From the NCBI RefSeq assembly GCF_024609785.1, contig NZ_JANHJQ010000011.1, forward strand, positions 62,001 through 126,000: 64,000 nucleotides of DNA, given 5' to 3'. Position numbers and translations under genes: made by a program. The notes under the pieces are model-generated. The model was not told where the DNA came from, made no database searches, and was given only the letters and a program-made list of their open reading frames with translations. This DNA is from Pseudalkalibacillus decolorationis (GTDB lineage Bacteria > Bacillota > Bacilli > Bacillales > Fictibacillaceae). Of this stretch, positions 1 through 8,356 are shown one piece after another (position 1 is the stretch's first letter; each line of letters starts with the position of its first letter).

Positions 1-228
1 ATACGCTGAAATGGCTTCCTTTTGTGTACTACGACCGATAACAAACTCTGCTAATAATAAAGGGAAACCTACTAAAAACGTAAAGATTAAAAATACGAGG
101 AAGAATGCTCCTCCACCACTTGAGCCTGCAACATACGGAAACTTCCAGATTGCTCCTAATCCAATCGCGGAACCCGCTGCTGCTAAAATAAATGATAACT
201 TTGATCCCCATTGCTCTTGTTGTCCCAT
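1..228 (-). CDS. Sodium-dependent (NSS/SNF family) transporter, N-terminal fragment
   Basis: The gene runs off the left edge, so only the first 76 codons are present. Translation begins [20 protein letters not shown] and continues with [20 protein letters not shown]. This is the hallmark of TM1 of neurotransmitter:sodium symporters (LeuT fold): the unwound helix with a G-x-G-x-x-W-x-F-P motif that binds Na+ and substrate. A second membrane segment ([21 protein letters not shown]) and the conserved E-x-x-x-G-R that follows are also visible. The ATG at 228 follows a GGAGGTACC ribosome binding site. Substrate is likely an amino acid or related compound, but this part cannot show which. Family confidence is high; specificity is unknown. 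Confidence 0.85.
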   Translation of the reverse strand, partial: MGQQEQWGSKLSFILAAAGSAIGLGAIWKFPYVAGSSGGGAFFLVFLIFTFLVGFPLLLAEFVIGRSTQKEAISAY

Positions 229-278
229 AAGGTACCTCCAGTAACTCTCCTGAAATTTTTATCTCTATTGTTTTACAT

Positions 279-433
279 AAGAAAAGCCCAAGCGCCCTGC
301 TTAGCCACGAAGGTCACTGGAAGACCGACGAGGAGGCTGTTGCCGCCGCAGGAGGCCTGAAGTGATCCAAGTGGTTGGGCGCTGAAGCTGGACATTACAT
401 CCATGCCGCAAACTTTTATACTTTCTTAACGTG
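279..433. repeat. Family A mosaic intergenic repeat (copy A1)
   Basis: A 155-bp element begins AAGAAAAGCCCAAGCGCCC and ends TTTATACTTTCTTAACGTG. It contains GGGCGCTGAAGCTGGACAT, which pairs in part with the AGCGCCC near its left end. Near-identical blocks recur at 26589-26797, 48377-48556, 52163-52323 and, inverted, at 11206-11312 and 53578-53694. It has no plausible gene. It sits between the symporter start and the ABC ATPase stop. Confidence 0.85.
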
Positions 434-490
434 AAATAAAAAGGATAGGCAACTGTTCATAAATAGCAGCTGCATCTATCCCCGTGACAC

Positions 491-1285
491 CTAACTTAAC
501 AAGGCGCGGTCACTTGTCATTTTTGAACCGCGAATACGCTGAAATTCTTGAAGTAATTGCTCAATCGTCAGTTCTTCTTTCTCTTTTCCACTGACTTCAA
601 GGATAATTTGTCCTTTATCCATCATGATCAATCGATTACCCAAATCCAATGCTTGCTGCATGTTGTGGGTCACCATCAGCGTTGTCAATTGATGCTGCTG
701 CACGATATCTTTTGTCAACGTTGTAATAAGTTCTGCTCTGGATGGATCGAGGGCAGCTGTATGTTCATCCAACAGTAATATTTTCGGTTCAGTAAATGTG
801 GCCATCAGAAGTGAAAGCGCTTGCCGTTCACCGCCTGAAAGCATGCCAACCTTTGCATTCAAACGATCCTCGAGTCCAAGGTGTAACGTTGCTAACGACT
901 CCTTGAAGAATCCTTTTAACTTTTTCGTCACTCCTGCTCGGAATCCTCTTTTTTTATTGCGCGCATAAGCCATTGCCATATTTTCCTCAATCGTCATCGA
1001 TGGCGCTGTCCCTGCTAGCGGGTTTTGAAACACCCTTCCTATGAAAGCAGCTCGCTTATGTTCAGGTAGATTCGTAACATTCTTCCCCTCTATCACAACT
1101 TCACCTACATCGGGACTGAGAACTCCTGAAATCACATTCATTAACGTAGATTTCCCTGCACCATTACTACCGATTACCGTAACAAAGTCTCCTGGATCAA
1201 GGGCATGATTAATGTGGGAGAGGGCGATTTTTTCATCCAACGTCCCTTCGTTAAAGACTTTGTGAATTTGATTTAGTTGAAGCAA
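491..1285 (-). CDS. ABC transporter ATP-binding protein, TrpZ-like
   Basis: This is a 264-aa cytoplasmic nucleotide-binding subunit. Walker A GSNGAGKST lies at about residues 39-47, signature LSGGERQ at about 149-155, Walker B ILLLDE at about 169-174 and an H-loop MVTHN near 205. I place the start at TTG 1285 (MLQLNQIHKV), which has GGAGGGAG upstream. The longer open frame reaching 1411 would overlap the permease by about 160 bases and has no family-like sequence. Even the chosen start overlaps the permease gene by 35 bases, implying translational coupling. With the permease and the ABC_sub_bind lipoprotein upstream it forms a three-gene importer of the type described as TrpXYZ in streptococci. 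Tryptophan as substrate is inferred from family only. Confidence 0.85.
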   Translation of the reverse strand: MLQLNQIHKVFNEGTLDEKIALSHINHALDPGDFVTVIGSNGAGKSTLMNVISGVLSPDVGEVVIEGKNVTNLPEHKRAAFIGRVFQNPLAGTAPSMTIEENMAMAYARNKKRGFRAGVTKKLKGFFKESLATLHLGLEDRLNAKVGMLSGGERQALSLLMATFTEPKILLLDEHTAALDPSRAELITTLTKDIVQQHQLTTLMVTHNMQQALDLGNRLIMMDKGQIILEVSGKEKEELTIEQLLQEFQRIRGSKMTSDRALLS

Positions 1286-2282
1286 CGTTATCTCCCTCCT
1301 TTTCAGGGCCCAATGCGTACGTCTTTTCAAACTCAGATCGCTTTCGCTTTTTACGTGCCCGCTCCTTTTGTCCTTCGAGTATCTTAGGTAGTACAAGTGC
1401 AATGACCACAAGCATTGCTGTAATAAGCTTCAAATCACCTGCTTTGAAGCCAAGTTCTAATGCTAATCCGATTACAATTCGATAAATAATGGCTCCTCCT
1501 ATAACAGCGAGGGTCGTACGCATGATTGTTTTGATACCAAAGAGAGCCTCTCCAATAATAACAGATGCAAGACCAATGATAATCATCCCGATCCCCATAC
1601 CGATATCGGCAAATGAATTGTACTGTGCAATTAAGGCTCCTGAAAGGGCTACAAACGCATTGGAAACCCCTAACCCAAGTACAGTCAGTTTATTCGTATC
1701 CGCTGAAAAGCTACGAATCATTTGCTTGTTATCACCTGTAGCCCGTAACGCCAATCCAATTTCTGTTCGTAAAAACCAGTCTGTGAAAAATTTAATCGTA
1801 AACGTAACTAAAATCATTAACGCCATGATCGACCAAGTTGTAGGATCAAGGCCAATTCCTGCAAAAACTGAATTCAGTGCTTCATCGATTCCCAACCCTT
1901 CCCAGAAAGATCGGAACATCGAGAAGAGTGTTTCCTGCCCTAGTAATGGAATATTTGGGCGGTCATTCATAATCCTCAAGTTGATTGAATAAAGGGCAAT
2001 CATCATAAGAATACCGGATAGCAGTGGATTGATTTTTCCTTTCGTATGCAAAACCCCTGTAATGCAACCTGCAATAAAACCTGCTCCCATTCCGGCAATA
2101 GTAGCCAAAACAGGTGATTGCCCGTTTACAAGCATAATGGAAGCAACACCAGCACCGGTGACAAAGCTGCCATCTACAGTTAAATCAGGGAAATCCAGAA
2201 TACGAAAAGAGAGGTAAACACCAAGTGCCATAATCGCATAAATGACACCAGATTCAAAAGCTGGAAATAACATAGAGAACAT
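1251..2282 (-). CDS. ABC transporter permease, TrpY/LivH-like
   Basis: This 343-aa polytopic membrane protein begins MFSMLFPAFESGVIYAIMAL, then GVYLSFRILDFPDLTVDGSF. The 'DLTVDGSF' region is typical of branched-chain-type permeases (BPD_transp_2) of the TrpXYZ class. About nine hydrophobic segments are readable. A basic cytoplasmic tail (KERARKKRKRSEFEKTY) follows the last one. It is encoded between the lipoprotein (175-bp gap containing a repeat) and the ATPase (overlapping) on the same strand. It should form the transmembrane channel of the importer. Substrate is not determined. Confidence 0.85.
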   Translation of the reverse strand: MFSMLFPAFESGVIYAIMALGVYLSFRILDFPDLTVDGSFVTGAGVASIMLVNGQSPVLATIAGMGAGFIAGCITGVLHTKGKINPLLSGILMMIALYSINLRIMNDRPNIPLLGQETLFSMFRSFWEGLGIDEALNSVFAGIGLDPTTWSIMALMILVTFTIKFFTDWFLRTEIGLALRATGDNKQMIRSFSADTNKLTVLGLGVSNAFVALSGALIAQYNSFADIGMGIGMIIIGLASVIIGEALFGIKTIMRTTLAVIGGAIIYRIVIGLALELGFKAGDLKLITAMLVVIALVLPKILEGQKERARKKRKRSEFEKTYALGPEKEGDNVASTKSNSQSL

Positions 2283-2304
2283 GTTACCTTCCCCTTCCTA
2301 GTAT

Positions 2305-2449
2305 GTGTTCAAAAAAGAGGATAATCAAAACCTTCGCTGTTTAAAAGTGCCACATCCTATAAGCAATATCGAAATTAAAACTTTACATCGTGTGATAACG
2401 CTGGACTGACCAACTACGTGGCTCTTGGACTAATTTTGAACATCCTCTT
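2305..2449. repeat. Family C MITE-like element, degenerate (copy C1)
   Basis: The segment starts GTGTTCAAAAAAGAGGAT and ends AATTTTGAACATCCTCTT, giving terminal inverted repeats of about 15 bases with mismatches. The interior carries CACATCCTATAAG and TTACATCGTGTGATAAC, eroded versions of the hairpin modules seen in copies at 20296, 25340 and 51069. It lies between the lipoprotein and permease genes of one operon, so the transcript must pass through it. Confidence 0.65.
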
Positions 2450-2457
2450 CTTTGTGA

Positions 2458-3483
2458 TTATTCTACGTATTCTGCCATGTCATCCCATTCTGGTTTCAAT
2501 TCTACTCCCATTTCCTTTGCTGCAGTTTTATTAATAACAAGCTTCAAATTTTGAGGATATTGGGCTTCGAAATCAGATGGTTTCTTTTCCCCTTTTAATA
2601 TTGCTGCTGCCATCACACCTGTTTCATATCCTAGATCTCCGTAGTCAAATCCATAAGCTGCCATCGCCCCACGATTAACAGAGTCAAGTTCACCTGCAAA
2701 CATCGGGATATCTTCTTCCTGGGCGACTTTAATAACGGATTCTAATGCGGAAACGACTGTGTTGTCTGTAATAATGTAAAATACGTCGGCATCCCCAACG
2801 AGTGATTCCGCTGCTTGTTTCACATCAGCTGTTGTAGCAACACTTGCTTCTGCTGCTTTCAAGCCTGTTCCTTCCATAGCCTTTTTGACAATATCAACCT
2901 GGGCAACTGAGTTCTGTTCACCAGGATTGTATATGAGCCCGACTGTTTTCGCATCTGTTTGCTCCGCGATAAACTTAATCGTATTTGGTATCGCATCAGG
3001 ATGAGTATCACTAGTTCCCGTAATCCATTCTCCTGGTTTGTCCATCGCTTCAATTAATCCAGCACCGACCGGATCTGTAACAGATGTAAATAGTACTGGT
3101 ATTTCTGCCTTTGCCTTCTGAACCGCCTGAAGACTCGCTTGAGCACTTGGAGTCGCATTTGCGAAGATTAGATCGACTTCCTCTGAAACATGCTTCTTAG
3201 CAATGGTGTGAATATTGTTCATATCTGCCTGTGCATTATCGATAATATATTTAAGATTTTCCCCTTCTGTGAAACCATTCTCTGCAAGTGCTTTTTTAAA
3301 CCCTTCTGTTGCTGCATCCAAAGAGGGATGTTCAACAAACTGATTGATTGCGACCGTTACTGATTTCTTAGCACCGTCGCTCCCTTCATCTCCGTTAGAA
3401 GCATCCTCTGATGACCCGCAACCACTCAAAACCATAACACTTGCCAACGATACTCCGACTAATGATTTCCAAAACCTTCTCAC
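2458..3483 (-). CDS. ABC transporter substrate-binding lipoprotein, TrpX-like (ABC_sub_bind family)
   Basis: A 341-aa lipoprotein with an N-terminal signal of Arg residues, a hydrophobic stretch and lipobox VLSGC, followed by a Ser/Asp/Gly-rich linker. The mature part (VTVAINQFVEHPSLDAATEGF...) matches the ABC_sub_bind/TrpX family, including 'LIFANATPSAQASLQ', 'PVLFTSVTDPVGAGL' and 'GLIYNPGEQNS'. The start is taken as GTG 3483 with AAAGGGGG seven bases upstream. The first gene of the three-gene importer, it is preceded by a promoter-like sequence and a perfect palindrome. The ligand is probably an aromatic amino acid or similar small molecule, by inference. Confidence 0.85.
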   Translation of the reverse strand: MRRFWKSLVGVSLASVMVLSGCGSSEDASNGDEGSDGAKKSVTVAINQFVEHPSLDAATEGFKKALAENGFTEGENLKYIIDNAQADMNNIHTIAKKHVSEEVDLIFANATPSAQASLQAVQKAKAEIPVLFTSVTDPVGAGLIEAMDKPGEWITGTSDTHPDAIPNTIKFIAEQTDAKTVGLIYNPGEQNSVAQVDIVKKAMEGTGLKAAEASVATTADVKQAAESLVGDADVFYIITDNTVVSALESVIKVAQEEDIPMFAGELDSVNRGAMAAYGFDYGDLGYETGVMAAAILKGEKKPSDFEAQYPQNLKLVINKTAAKEMGVELKPEWDDMAEYVE

Positions 3484-3568
3484 ACCGTTTCCCCCTTTAA
3501 GTAAACGCTCTATGAACTGCATTTAACAAAATATTCTTTATTCTTTAAGTATATTTCAGTTAAATTAC

Positions 3569-3617
3569 AATTCGCGAATTTACCGTTATAGTATCAAAGG
3601 GTTCAACAGATTGTCAA
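3569..3617 (-). promoter_or_regulatory. Promoter of the TrpXYZ-like operon with a palindromic operator candidate
   Basis: On the minus strand TTGACA (3617-3612) is followed after 18 bases by TACTAT (3593-3588), a sigma-A-like promoter. Just downstream of the -10 lies the perfect 12-bp palindrome AATTCGCGAATT (3569-3580), placed where a repressor would block initiation. The regulator is not known. Confidence 0.5.
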
Positions 3618-3680
3618 TAAATCGTCAAACAATTTAAAAAATTGGCCTGTTTAAGAAAACTGTGTTTGAATCAGTCTTAT

Positions 3681-3768
3681 AGTGCGTGTTCAGCAGGAAA
3701 AGTGTTCTCCTTTTTCAAAGAACGAAGAAATTCGACAGCTATTTTTACCGGACTTTTTGAACAACCTT
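3681..3768. repeat. Family C element, truncated (copy C2)
   Basis: The segment starts GTGCGTGTTCAGCAGGAAAA, runs through GAACGAAGAAATTCGACAGC and ends GGACTTTTTGAACAACCTT. It matches the right half of copies at 20296-20497, 25340-25680 and 51069-51500 but lacks their internal hairpins. Its right end overlaps the stop codon of the flavoprotein gene at 3767-3769. Confidence 0.75.
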
Positions 3769-4714
3769 ATATAAAACTTGCAGCGCTTTTAAATCCTTCT
3801 TTGGCTTCCTTCATCATACGTTGAATTAATTCATCTACTGTAGGTATATCATTTAGTAAGCCCGCAATTTGACCTGAATTAATGAATCCTTCAATAAAGT
3901 TACCTTCAATAGCACCTCTTCGGTGATATTCCTCTGTCGTTTTATTGATAAAAATCTGTATATCGACTCCTGTTGCCTCATCATTTAGCAATTCTTCCGC
4001 ATAAGCGGTTTTAAGTAGTCTACGAATCTTTCCATACTTCCTGCCGACAATTGTGGTCTCTGTATCGGCCGCCTCAACTAGCTTTTGTTTATAGCTCTCA
4101 TGGAAAGCACCTTCTTGTGTCGCGATGAATCGTGTCCCCATTTGTACGCCTGCAGCACCTAGCGATAGTGCTGCTGCTAGTCCACGACCATCACCAATTC
4201 CACCAGCCGCTACAACTGGTATTTCAACCGCATCAGCAACTTGCGGTATTAACGTCATCGTTGTAGATTCCTCTGTTGCATTAATCCCAGCGGCTTCATA
4301 TCCTTCAGCAACAATAATATCGGCGCCAGCCTGCTCAGCTTTTTGAGCGTGTTTTACAGATGCAATGACACAGACTACTGTAATACCCTTCTCTTTAAAC
4401 TTTGGAATGTATGGTGCTGGGTTTCCTGCTGATAATACAACTATTGGAATTTGATAGTGAAACATATACTTCGCCGTCTCTTTTACATAGGGAGTCACGC
4501 TTAATGGAATGTTGACTGCAAACGGCTTATCAGTATGTTCCTTTGTGCTCACAATTAATTGTTCAATTTCATTTGGAGAAAGAGTTCCAATCCCAATCGT
4601 CCCTAGTCCACCCGCCTCTGAGATAGCTGCAGTTAATGGGGCATTTGAGACGTTTCCCATCCCACCTTGAAGTATCGGATATTGGATGTTAAGTAACTGA
4701 CAAATTGGGTTCAT
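3767..4714 (-). CDS. Nitronate monooxygenase / FabK-like FMN oxidoreductase
   Basis: A 315-aa TIM-barrel flavoprotein beginning MNPICQLLNIQYPILQGGMG. Family landmarks are 'ILQGGMG', 'GTIGIGTLSPNEI', 'IIVAEGYEAAG' and 'PVVAAGGIGDGRGLAAALSLGAAGVQMGTRF', the last two forming the FMN phosphate-binding part of the 2-nitropropane dioxygenase/enoyl-ACP reductase II superfamily. 'EGYEAAG' is reminiscent of the family position that often holds a catalytic His (EGxEAGGH), which is not present here; this matters for nitronate oxidation versus enoyl reduction. Which reaction it performs cannot be settled from sequence. It is monocistronic and divergent from the carbonic anhydrase-like gene, and its stop codon falls in a repeat end. 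Confidence 0.75.
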   Translation of the reverse strand: MNPICQLLNIQYPILQGGMGNVSNAPLTAAISEAGGLGTIGIGTLSPNEIEQLIVSTKEHTDKPFAVNIPLSVTPYVKETAKYMFHYQIPIVVLSAGNPAPYIPKFKEKGITVVCVIASVKHAQKAEQAGADIIVAEGYEAAGINATEESTTMTLIPQVADAVEIPVVAAGGIGDGRGLAAALSLGAAGVQMGTRFIATQEGAFHESYKQKLVEAADTETTIVGRKYGKIRRLLKTAYAEELLNDEATGVDIQIFINKTTEEYHRRGAIEGNFIEGFINSGQIAGLLNDIPTVDELIQRMMKEAKEGFKSAASFI

Positions 4715-4738
4715 AAGACCTGATCCTTTCTGTCGGTA

Positions 4739-4747
4739 TGATATAAT
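4739..4747 (+). promoter_or_regulatory. Extended -10 promoter of the gamma-carbonic anhydrase-like gene
   Basis: TGATATAAT (TGnTATAAT) lies 26 bases before the ATG at 4774, with no good -35 hexamer. Extended -10 promoters tolerate that. It lies in the short divergent gap with the flavoprotein gene. Confidence 0.5.
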
Positions 4748-4773
4748 GTAGTAAAAGCAAGGAGGTTATCCAC

Positions 4774-5301
4774 ATGCTATACCCTTATAACAACCACTCC
4801 CCAAAAGTAGATGAATCTGTATTCATCGCCCCAGGAGTACATATAATTGGTGATGTTTCGATCGGCAGAAATTCAAGCATTTGGTTCAATACCGTCATTC
4901 GCGGTGACGAAGCGCCGATTACAATCGGTGAACGTTGTAACATACAGGACAATTGCACCTGTCATCTATACGAAGAATTTCCACTCGTATTAGAAGATGA
5001 AGTATCAGTAGGTCATAACGTCATTCTACATGGTTGTACGATCCGTAAAGGGGCATTAATCGGAATGGGTGCAACCGTTCTTGATGGAGCTGAGATTGGT
5101 GAATCCGCCTTTGTAGGTGCCAACACGCTTATTCCACCCGGAAAAAAGATCCCCCCTCGAACAATGGTAATGGGATCCCCAGGGAAGGTCGTACGTGAGC
5201 TGACCGACAAAGATCTAGAACTCATTCAACTCACGATTGACACCTATGAGAAAAAGGGACAAGAATTCCGTGAACAAATTAATAAAGGGAAATACGTTTA
5301 A
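4774..5301 (+). CDS. Gamma-carbonic anhydrase-like hexapeptide-repeat protein (YtoA/YrdA type)
   Basis: A 175-aa left-handed beta-helix protein built of hexapeptide repeats, for example VFIAPGVHIIGDVSIGRNSS. His64, His81 and His86 (in CTCHLY and GHNVILHG) correspond to the three zinc-ligand histidines of the Cam/gamma-class carbonic anhydrases, and the conserved RGD and QDN motifs are present. Such proteins form trimers with metal at subunit interfaces. YrdA/YtoA members often lack the proton-shuttle loop of Cam, and so does this short form, so carbonic anhydrase activity is uncertain. The start has AAGGAGGTTATCC upstream. It is monocistronic and convergent with paaX. Confidence 0.85.
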   Translation: MLYPYNNHSPKVDESVFIAPGVHIIGDVSIGRNSSIWFNTVIRGDEAPITIGERCNIQDNCTCHLYEEFPLVLEDEVSVGHNVILHGCTIRKGALIGMGATVLDGAEIGESAFVGANTLIPPGKKIPPRTMVMGSPGKVVRELTDKDLELIQLTIDTYEKKGQEFREQINKGKYV

Positions 5302-5333
5302 GGAGTTGAGTCTCATAATGAGGCTTGCTCCTT
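5300..5333. terminator. Bidirectional terminator between the carbonic anhydrase-like gene and paaX
   Basis: Inverted repeat AAGGAG...CTCCTT encloses AGTCTCAT/ATGAGGCT in the 43-base convergent gap. T-rich sequence follows on both sides but no long T-run. Confidence 0.5.
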
Positions 5334-5344
5334 ATCGTTTCGTA

Positions 5345-6241
5345 TTATTGATTTGAATCGACCATCAAAGGATGATTCAACGCATCATACTTCTTATCCC
5401 TATTCTTAATTTCATTTCCTTCACTAAACACATCTTCAAAAAATCGACTCGCTGGCTGGGCTAGAGCTTTGTAATAATCACTGAACAAGCTCGCAGCGTG
5501 ATCGCCAAGCCATTTCGATGGTAAGAGCTTCTGCGGAAGGCCAGGATCCACAAACAAGAACTTTCTATATTCGTGTACAAGCTTCGTTCTCTCCACAAAG
5601 CATTCCCCATCTGTCATTTCACCTTTATCAATCTTATGTTTATCAATCACGTACTTTTGGCTATACGTTTTAATAAAATCATCATAGCGGTTATTAATAT
5701 CGCCAAGATCCCAACATTCGTCTACAAGCTTCTTACTAGAATGAGGACCCTTATATTCCGATGAAAAAAAGTGAACATACTCACGTATCTCATACTTTTC
5801 AATCATTTGCTCAATCTGTGATTCTTGTTGATTTGGAGAAATCCAAAAGCTGTTCGATAGAAGACCAAAACCACTCCAGACAAGTTCCTTCCTCAGCTCA
5901 TCCCGGATGTTCCTCTTCTCCTCAGGAATTGTATATGTGAACATTCTCCACTTTCCATCCCACGTTACAGGTTGGAATTTAAAGATCCTGTTTGCCGCTT
6001 CTTCCATACGTTGTGCGCCCTGCTTTGTCAGTTGATAATAGCTCTTGTTTCCTTTCCTTTCCGCAGTAACCCAGCCCTGTTTGTTCATTCTCGAAATTGC
6101 AGCACGAACAGACTGTTCATTATGACCGAATTCCTTTAATAACCTGATCAAACTGCCGATCCATATATCGTTGCTATAATGACGAATGTAATCGCCATAT
6201 AAGGTAAAAATCATTGATCTAGTATTTAAACTCGTTTCCAT
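5345..6241 (-). CDS. paaX: PaaX family transcriptional repressor
   Basis: A 298-aa regulator with an N-terminal winged HTH (RSMIFTLYGDYIRHYSNDIW, then SVRAAISRMNKQGWV) followed by the PaaX C-terminal domain. In characterised systems PaaX represses phenylacetate genes and is released by phenylacetyl-CoA. I prefer the ATG at 6241, which has AAAAGGG nine bases upstream; a GTG nine bases further out directly abuts that Shine-Dalgarno sequence. It sits at the 3' end of the paa island on the same strand as all the catabolic genes, after a 113-bp gap, so it may be co-transcribed or have its own promoter. Confidence 0.9.
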   Translation of the reverse strand: METSLNTRSMIFTLYGDYIRHYSNDIWIGSLIRLLKEFGHNEQSVRAAISRMNKQGWVTAERKGNKSYYQLTKQGAQRMEEAANRIFKFQPVTWDGKWRMFTYTIPEEKRNIRDELRKELVWSGFGLLSNSFWISPNQQESQIEQMIEKYEIREYVHFFSSEYKGPHSSKKLVDECWDLGDINNRYDDFIKTYSQKYVIDKHKIDKGEMTDGECFVERTKLVHEYRKFLFVDPGLPQKLLPSKWLGDHAASLFSDYYKALAQPASRFFEDVFSEGNEIKNRDKKYDALNHPLMVDSNQ

Positions 6242-6354
6242 GGTGCTCACCCTTTTCCGATTCAGTCTTAAATCATCTCTCTATAATACTACAACTTTGC
6301 CCTTGGCTAAAACTGCTGAACCGCTAAAAGGATGTATATTTCCAAAACAGTTTG

Positions 6355-7131
6355 TTATTCCCCTTTAAATTGCGGTGGACGTTTTTCTCCAAAGGCTACA
6401 AGCGCTTCTACACGATCTTTTGTTGGAATTGTGATCTCATAAGCCTTTGCTTCTAAGTTTAGACCTGTTTCAAGGTCTACATTCATCCCTTGCTTGATCG
6501 CATATTTCGCCTGTTTCAATGCAATCGGGCCATTCAAGAGCATTCTTTCTGCCCATTTCTCCGCTGTTTGCATCAGTTCACTTCCAGATACGACCTCATT
6601 TAAAATCCCATAATCCAATGCATCTTCAGAGCTTAGTTTTTTCGCTGTAAGAATGAGCTCCATTGCTTTTGCTTGTCCAATCAGTCTCGGAAGCCTTTGT
6701 GTACCACCTGCTCCTGGAATGATTGCCCAACCAAGTTCAGTTAACCCCATCTTTGTTCCTGCAACCGCAATTCTAAAGTCACAAGCTAGCGCAAGCTCAA
6801 AACCTCCACCAAATGCATACCCATTCATTGCTGCAATCGTAGGTTGTGGAAGTTTATCGACTGCTGAAAATACCTCGCGAATTTTGTTCACGTTTCTTCG
6901 AACTTCATGTTCCGAGAGTGATTTACGTTCTTTTAAATCAGCTCCTGCGCTGAATGATTTTTCTCCTGCCCCAGTAAAGATTGCAACACGTACTTCAGGA
7001 TTATGATGAATATCCTCTACAACATCACCAAGACGCTGAAGTGTTTCAAAGTTAAAGCAGTTTAGAACATCAGGTCGGTTAAGCGTTACATAAGCAATAT
7101 GATTTTTTACTTCATATAAAATAGATGACAT
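6355..7131 (-). CDS. Enoyl-CoA hydratase/isomerase of the paa island
   Basis: A 258-aa crotonase-fold enzyme starting MSSILYEVKNHIAYVTLNRP. The oxyanion-hole segment GAGEKSFSAGADLKE and catalytic region YAFGGGFELALACD...GWAIIPGAGGTQRLPRLIG are present. Both glutamates of classical hydratases are present (the E in LTELGW and in GGFELA), so a hydration role is likely. The ATG at 7131 follows AGGAGG at nine bases. It is the last enzyme gene before paaX, 19 bp after the thiolase stop. The probable role is a hydration step on a dehydroadipyl-CoA-type intermediate; one of three crotonase paralogs here, so individual assignment is tentative. Confidence 0.82.
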   Translation of the reverse strand: MSSILYEVKNHIAYVTLNRPDVLNCFNFETLQRLGDVVEDIHHNPEVRVAIFTGAGEKSFSAGADLKERKSLSEHEVRRNVNKIREVFSAVDKLPQPTIAAMNGYAFGGGFELALACDFRIAVAGTKMGLTELGWAIIPGAGGTQRLPRLIGQAKAMELILTAKKLSSEDALDYGILNEVVSGSELMQTAEKWAERMLLNGPIALKQAKYAIKQGMNVDLETGLNLEAKAYEITIPTKDRVEALVAFGEKRPPQFKGE

Positions 7132-7150
7132 ACCGTTTTTCCTCCTATGT

Positions 7151-8356
7151 TCAGTTGTTGTACCCTTCAACAATTGCAGCAATTCCTTGTCCTACACCGA
7201 TACACATCGTTGCAAGACCATACTGAGTATTTTGCTTTTTCATTTCGTGTAAAAGTGTGGTTAAAATCCGAGCGCCGCTTGCACCAAGTGGATGTCCATA
7301 AGCAATAGCTCCCCCGTTTACGTTTACCTTTAATGGATCTAGCTCAAGCTGACGAATACATTCAAGGGACTGGGAAGCAAACGCTTCATTTAATTCAATT
7401 AGTCCGAGGTCACTCGCACTTAAATTCGCACGCTTTAACGCTTTTTGTGAAGCATAAATCGGGCCTAATCCCATTACACGTGGTTCCAGTCCTGCAGTAG
7501 CAGACGTAACATATTTTGCCATCGGCTTAAGACCAAGCGCTTCTGCTTTCTCTTTACTCATCAATAATAAAGCAGAAGCACCATCATTGATCCCTGAAGC
7601 ATTTCCTGCCGTGATTGTTCCATTTGGAAAAATGGAGCGAAGTGAGGACAGCTTTTCTAATGAAGTTGTCGGACGTGGGTGTTCATCTGTATCAACCACG
7701 ATCTCGTTTCCTTTTCTGTCAAAGTAAGTTACAGGTATGATCTCCTCTTTCAGTCTTCCCGACTCCATTGCCCGTTTTGCCTTCTGTTGGCTATCGTAAG
7801 CAAACTGGTCTTGTTGTTCACGAGACAAGTTGTAGTCTTTTGCAACATTCTCTGCGGTTTCAGGCATACTATCTGTTCCATACTTTTCATCTAATAGCGG
7901 ATTTACAAAGCGCCAACCGATTGTAGTATCATGCATCTTCAAATCTCCACGCGGAAATTCTTGCTCTGTCTTTCCCATCACAAATGGTGCTCTCGTCATG
8001 CTTTCCGTTCCACCTGCGATGAATACATCACCTTCGCCAGCCATGATTGCACGAGCAGCATAGCCCACTGCATCTAGGCCAGAACCACACAAACGGTTGA
8101 TTGTTGTACCACCTACCTCAACTGGAAGATCAGCGAGAAGAGCAGACATTCGGGCAACATTCCGATTATCTTCACCGGCTCCATTGGCATTACCAAATAC
8201 AACCTCCTCAACCTCTCCAGCAGGAAGATCTGAGTTTCGTTCCATTAGTGCTTTGATAACCGTACTTCCTAAATCATCAGGACGAATCTGTTTCAGGGCA
8301 CCCTTATAACGGCCAATCGGCGTTCGGACTGCATCAACGATGACTACTTCACGCAT
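7151..8356 (-). CDS. Acetyl-CoA acyltransferase (beta-ketoadipyl-CoA thiolase, PaaJ-like)
   Basis: A 401-aa thiolase. The nucleophilic cysteine is Cys90 in NRLCGSGLDAV. The C-terminal motifs GGAIAYGHPLGASG and CIGVGQG supply the catalytic His and second Cys. In the pathway it would cleave 3-oxoadipyl-CoA to succinyl-CoA and acetyl-CoA and could also act on the 3-oxo-dehydrosuberyl-CoA intermediate. The start is MREVVIVDAVRTPIG at 8356 with AAGGAGGG upstream; the longer frame to 8419 lies inside the upstream gene. It overlaps the dehydrogenase stop by 8 bases, implying coupled translation. General thiolase function is certain; substrate is inferred from the neighbourhood. Confidence 0.85.
   Translation of the reverse strand: MREVVIVDAVRTPIGRYKGALKQIRPDDLGSTVIKALMERNSDLPAGEVEEVVFGNANGAGEDNRNVARMSALLADLPVEVGGTTINRLCGSGLDAVGYAARAIMAGEGDVFIAGGTESMTRAPFVMGKTEQEFPRGDLKMHDTTIGWRFVNPLLDEKYGTDSMPETAENVAKDYNLSREQQDQFAYDSQQKAKRAMESGRLKEEIIPVTYFDRKGNEIVVDTDEHPRPTTSLEKLSSLRSIFPNGTITAGNASGINDGASALLLMSKEKAEALGLKPMAKYVTSATAGLEPRVMGLGPIYASQKALKRANLSASDLGLIELNEAFASQSLECIRQLELDPLKVNVNGGAIAYGHPLGASGARILTTLLHEMKKQNTQYGLATMCIGVGQGIAAIVEGYNN

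Noticed and set aside
1489-1992. 167-codon plus-strand frame
   Set aside because: Antisense of the ABC permease, with no ribosome binding site and an unlikely Ile/Pro/Ser composition.
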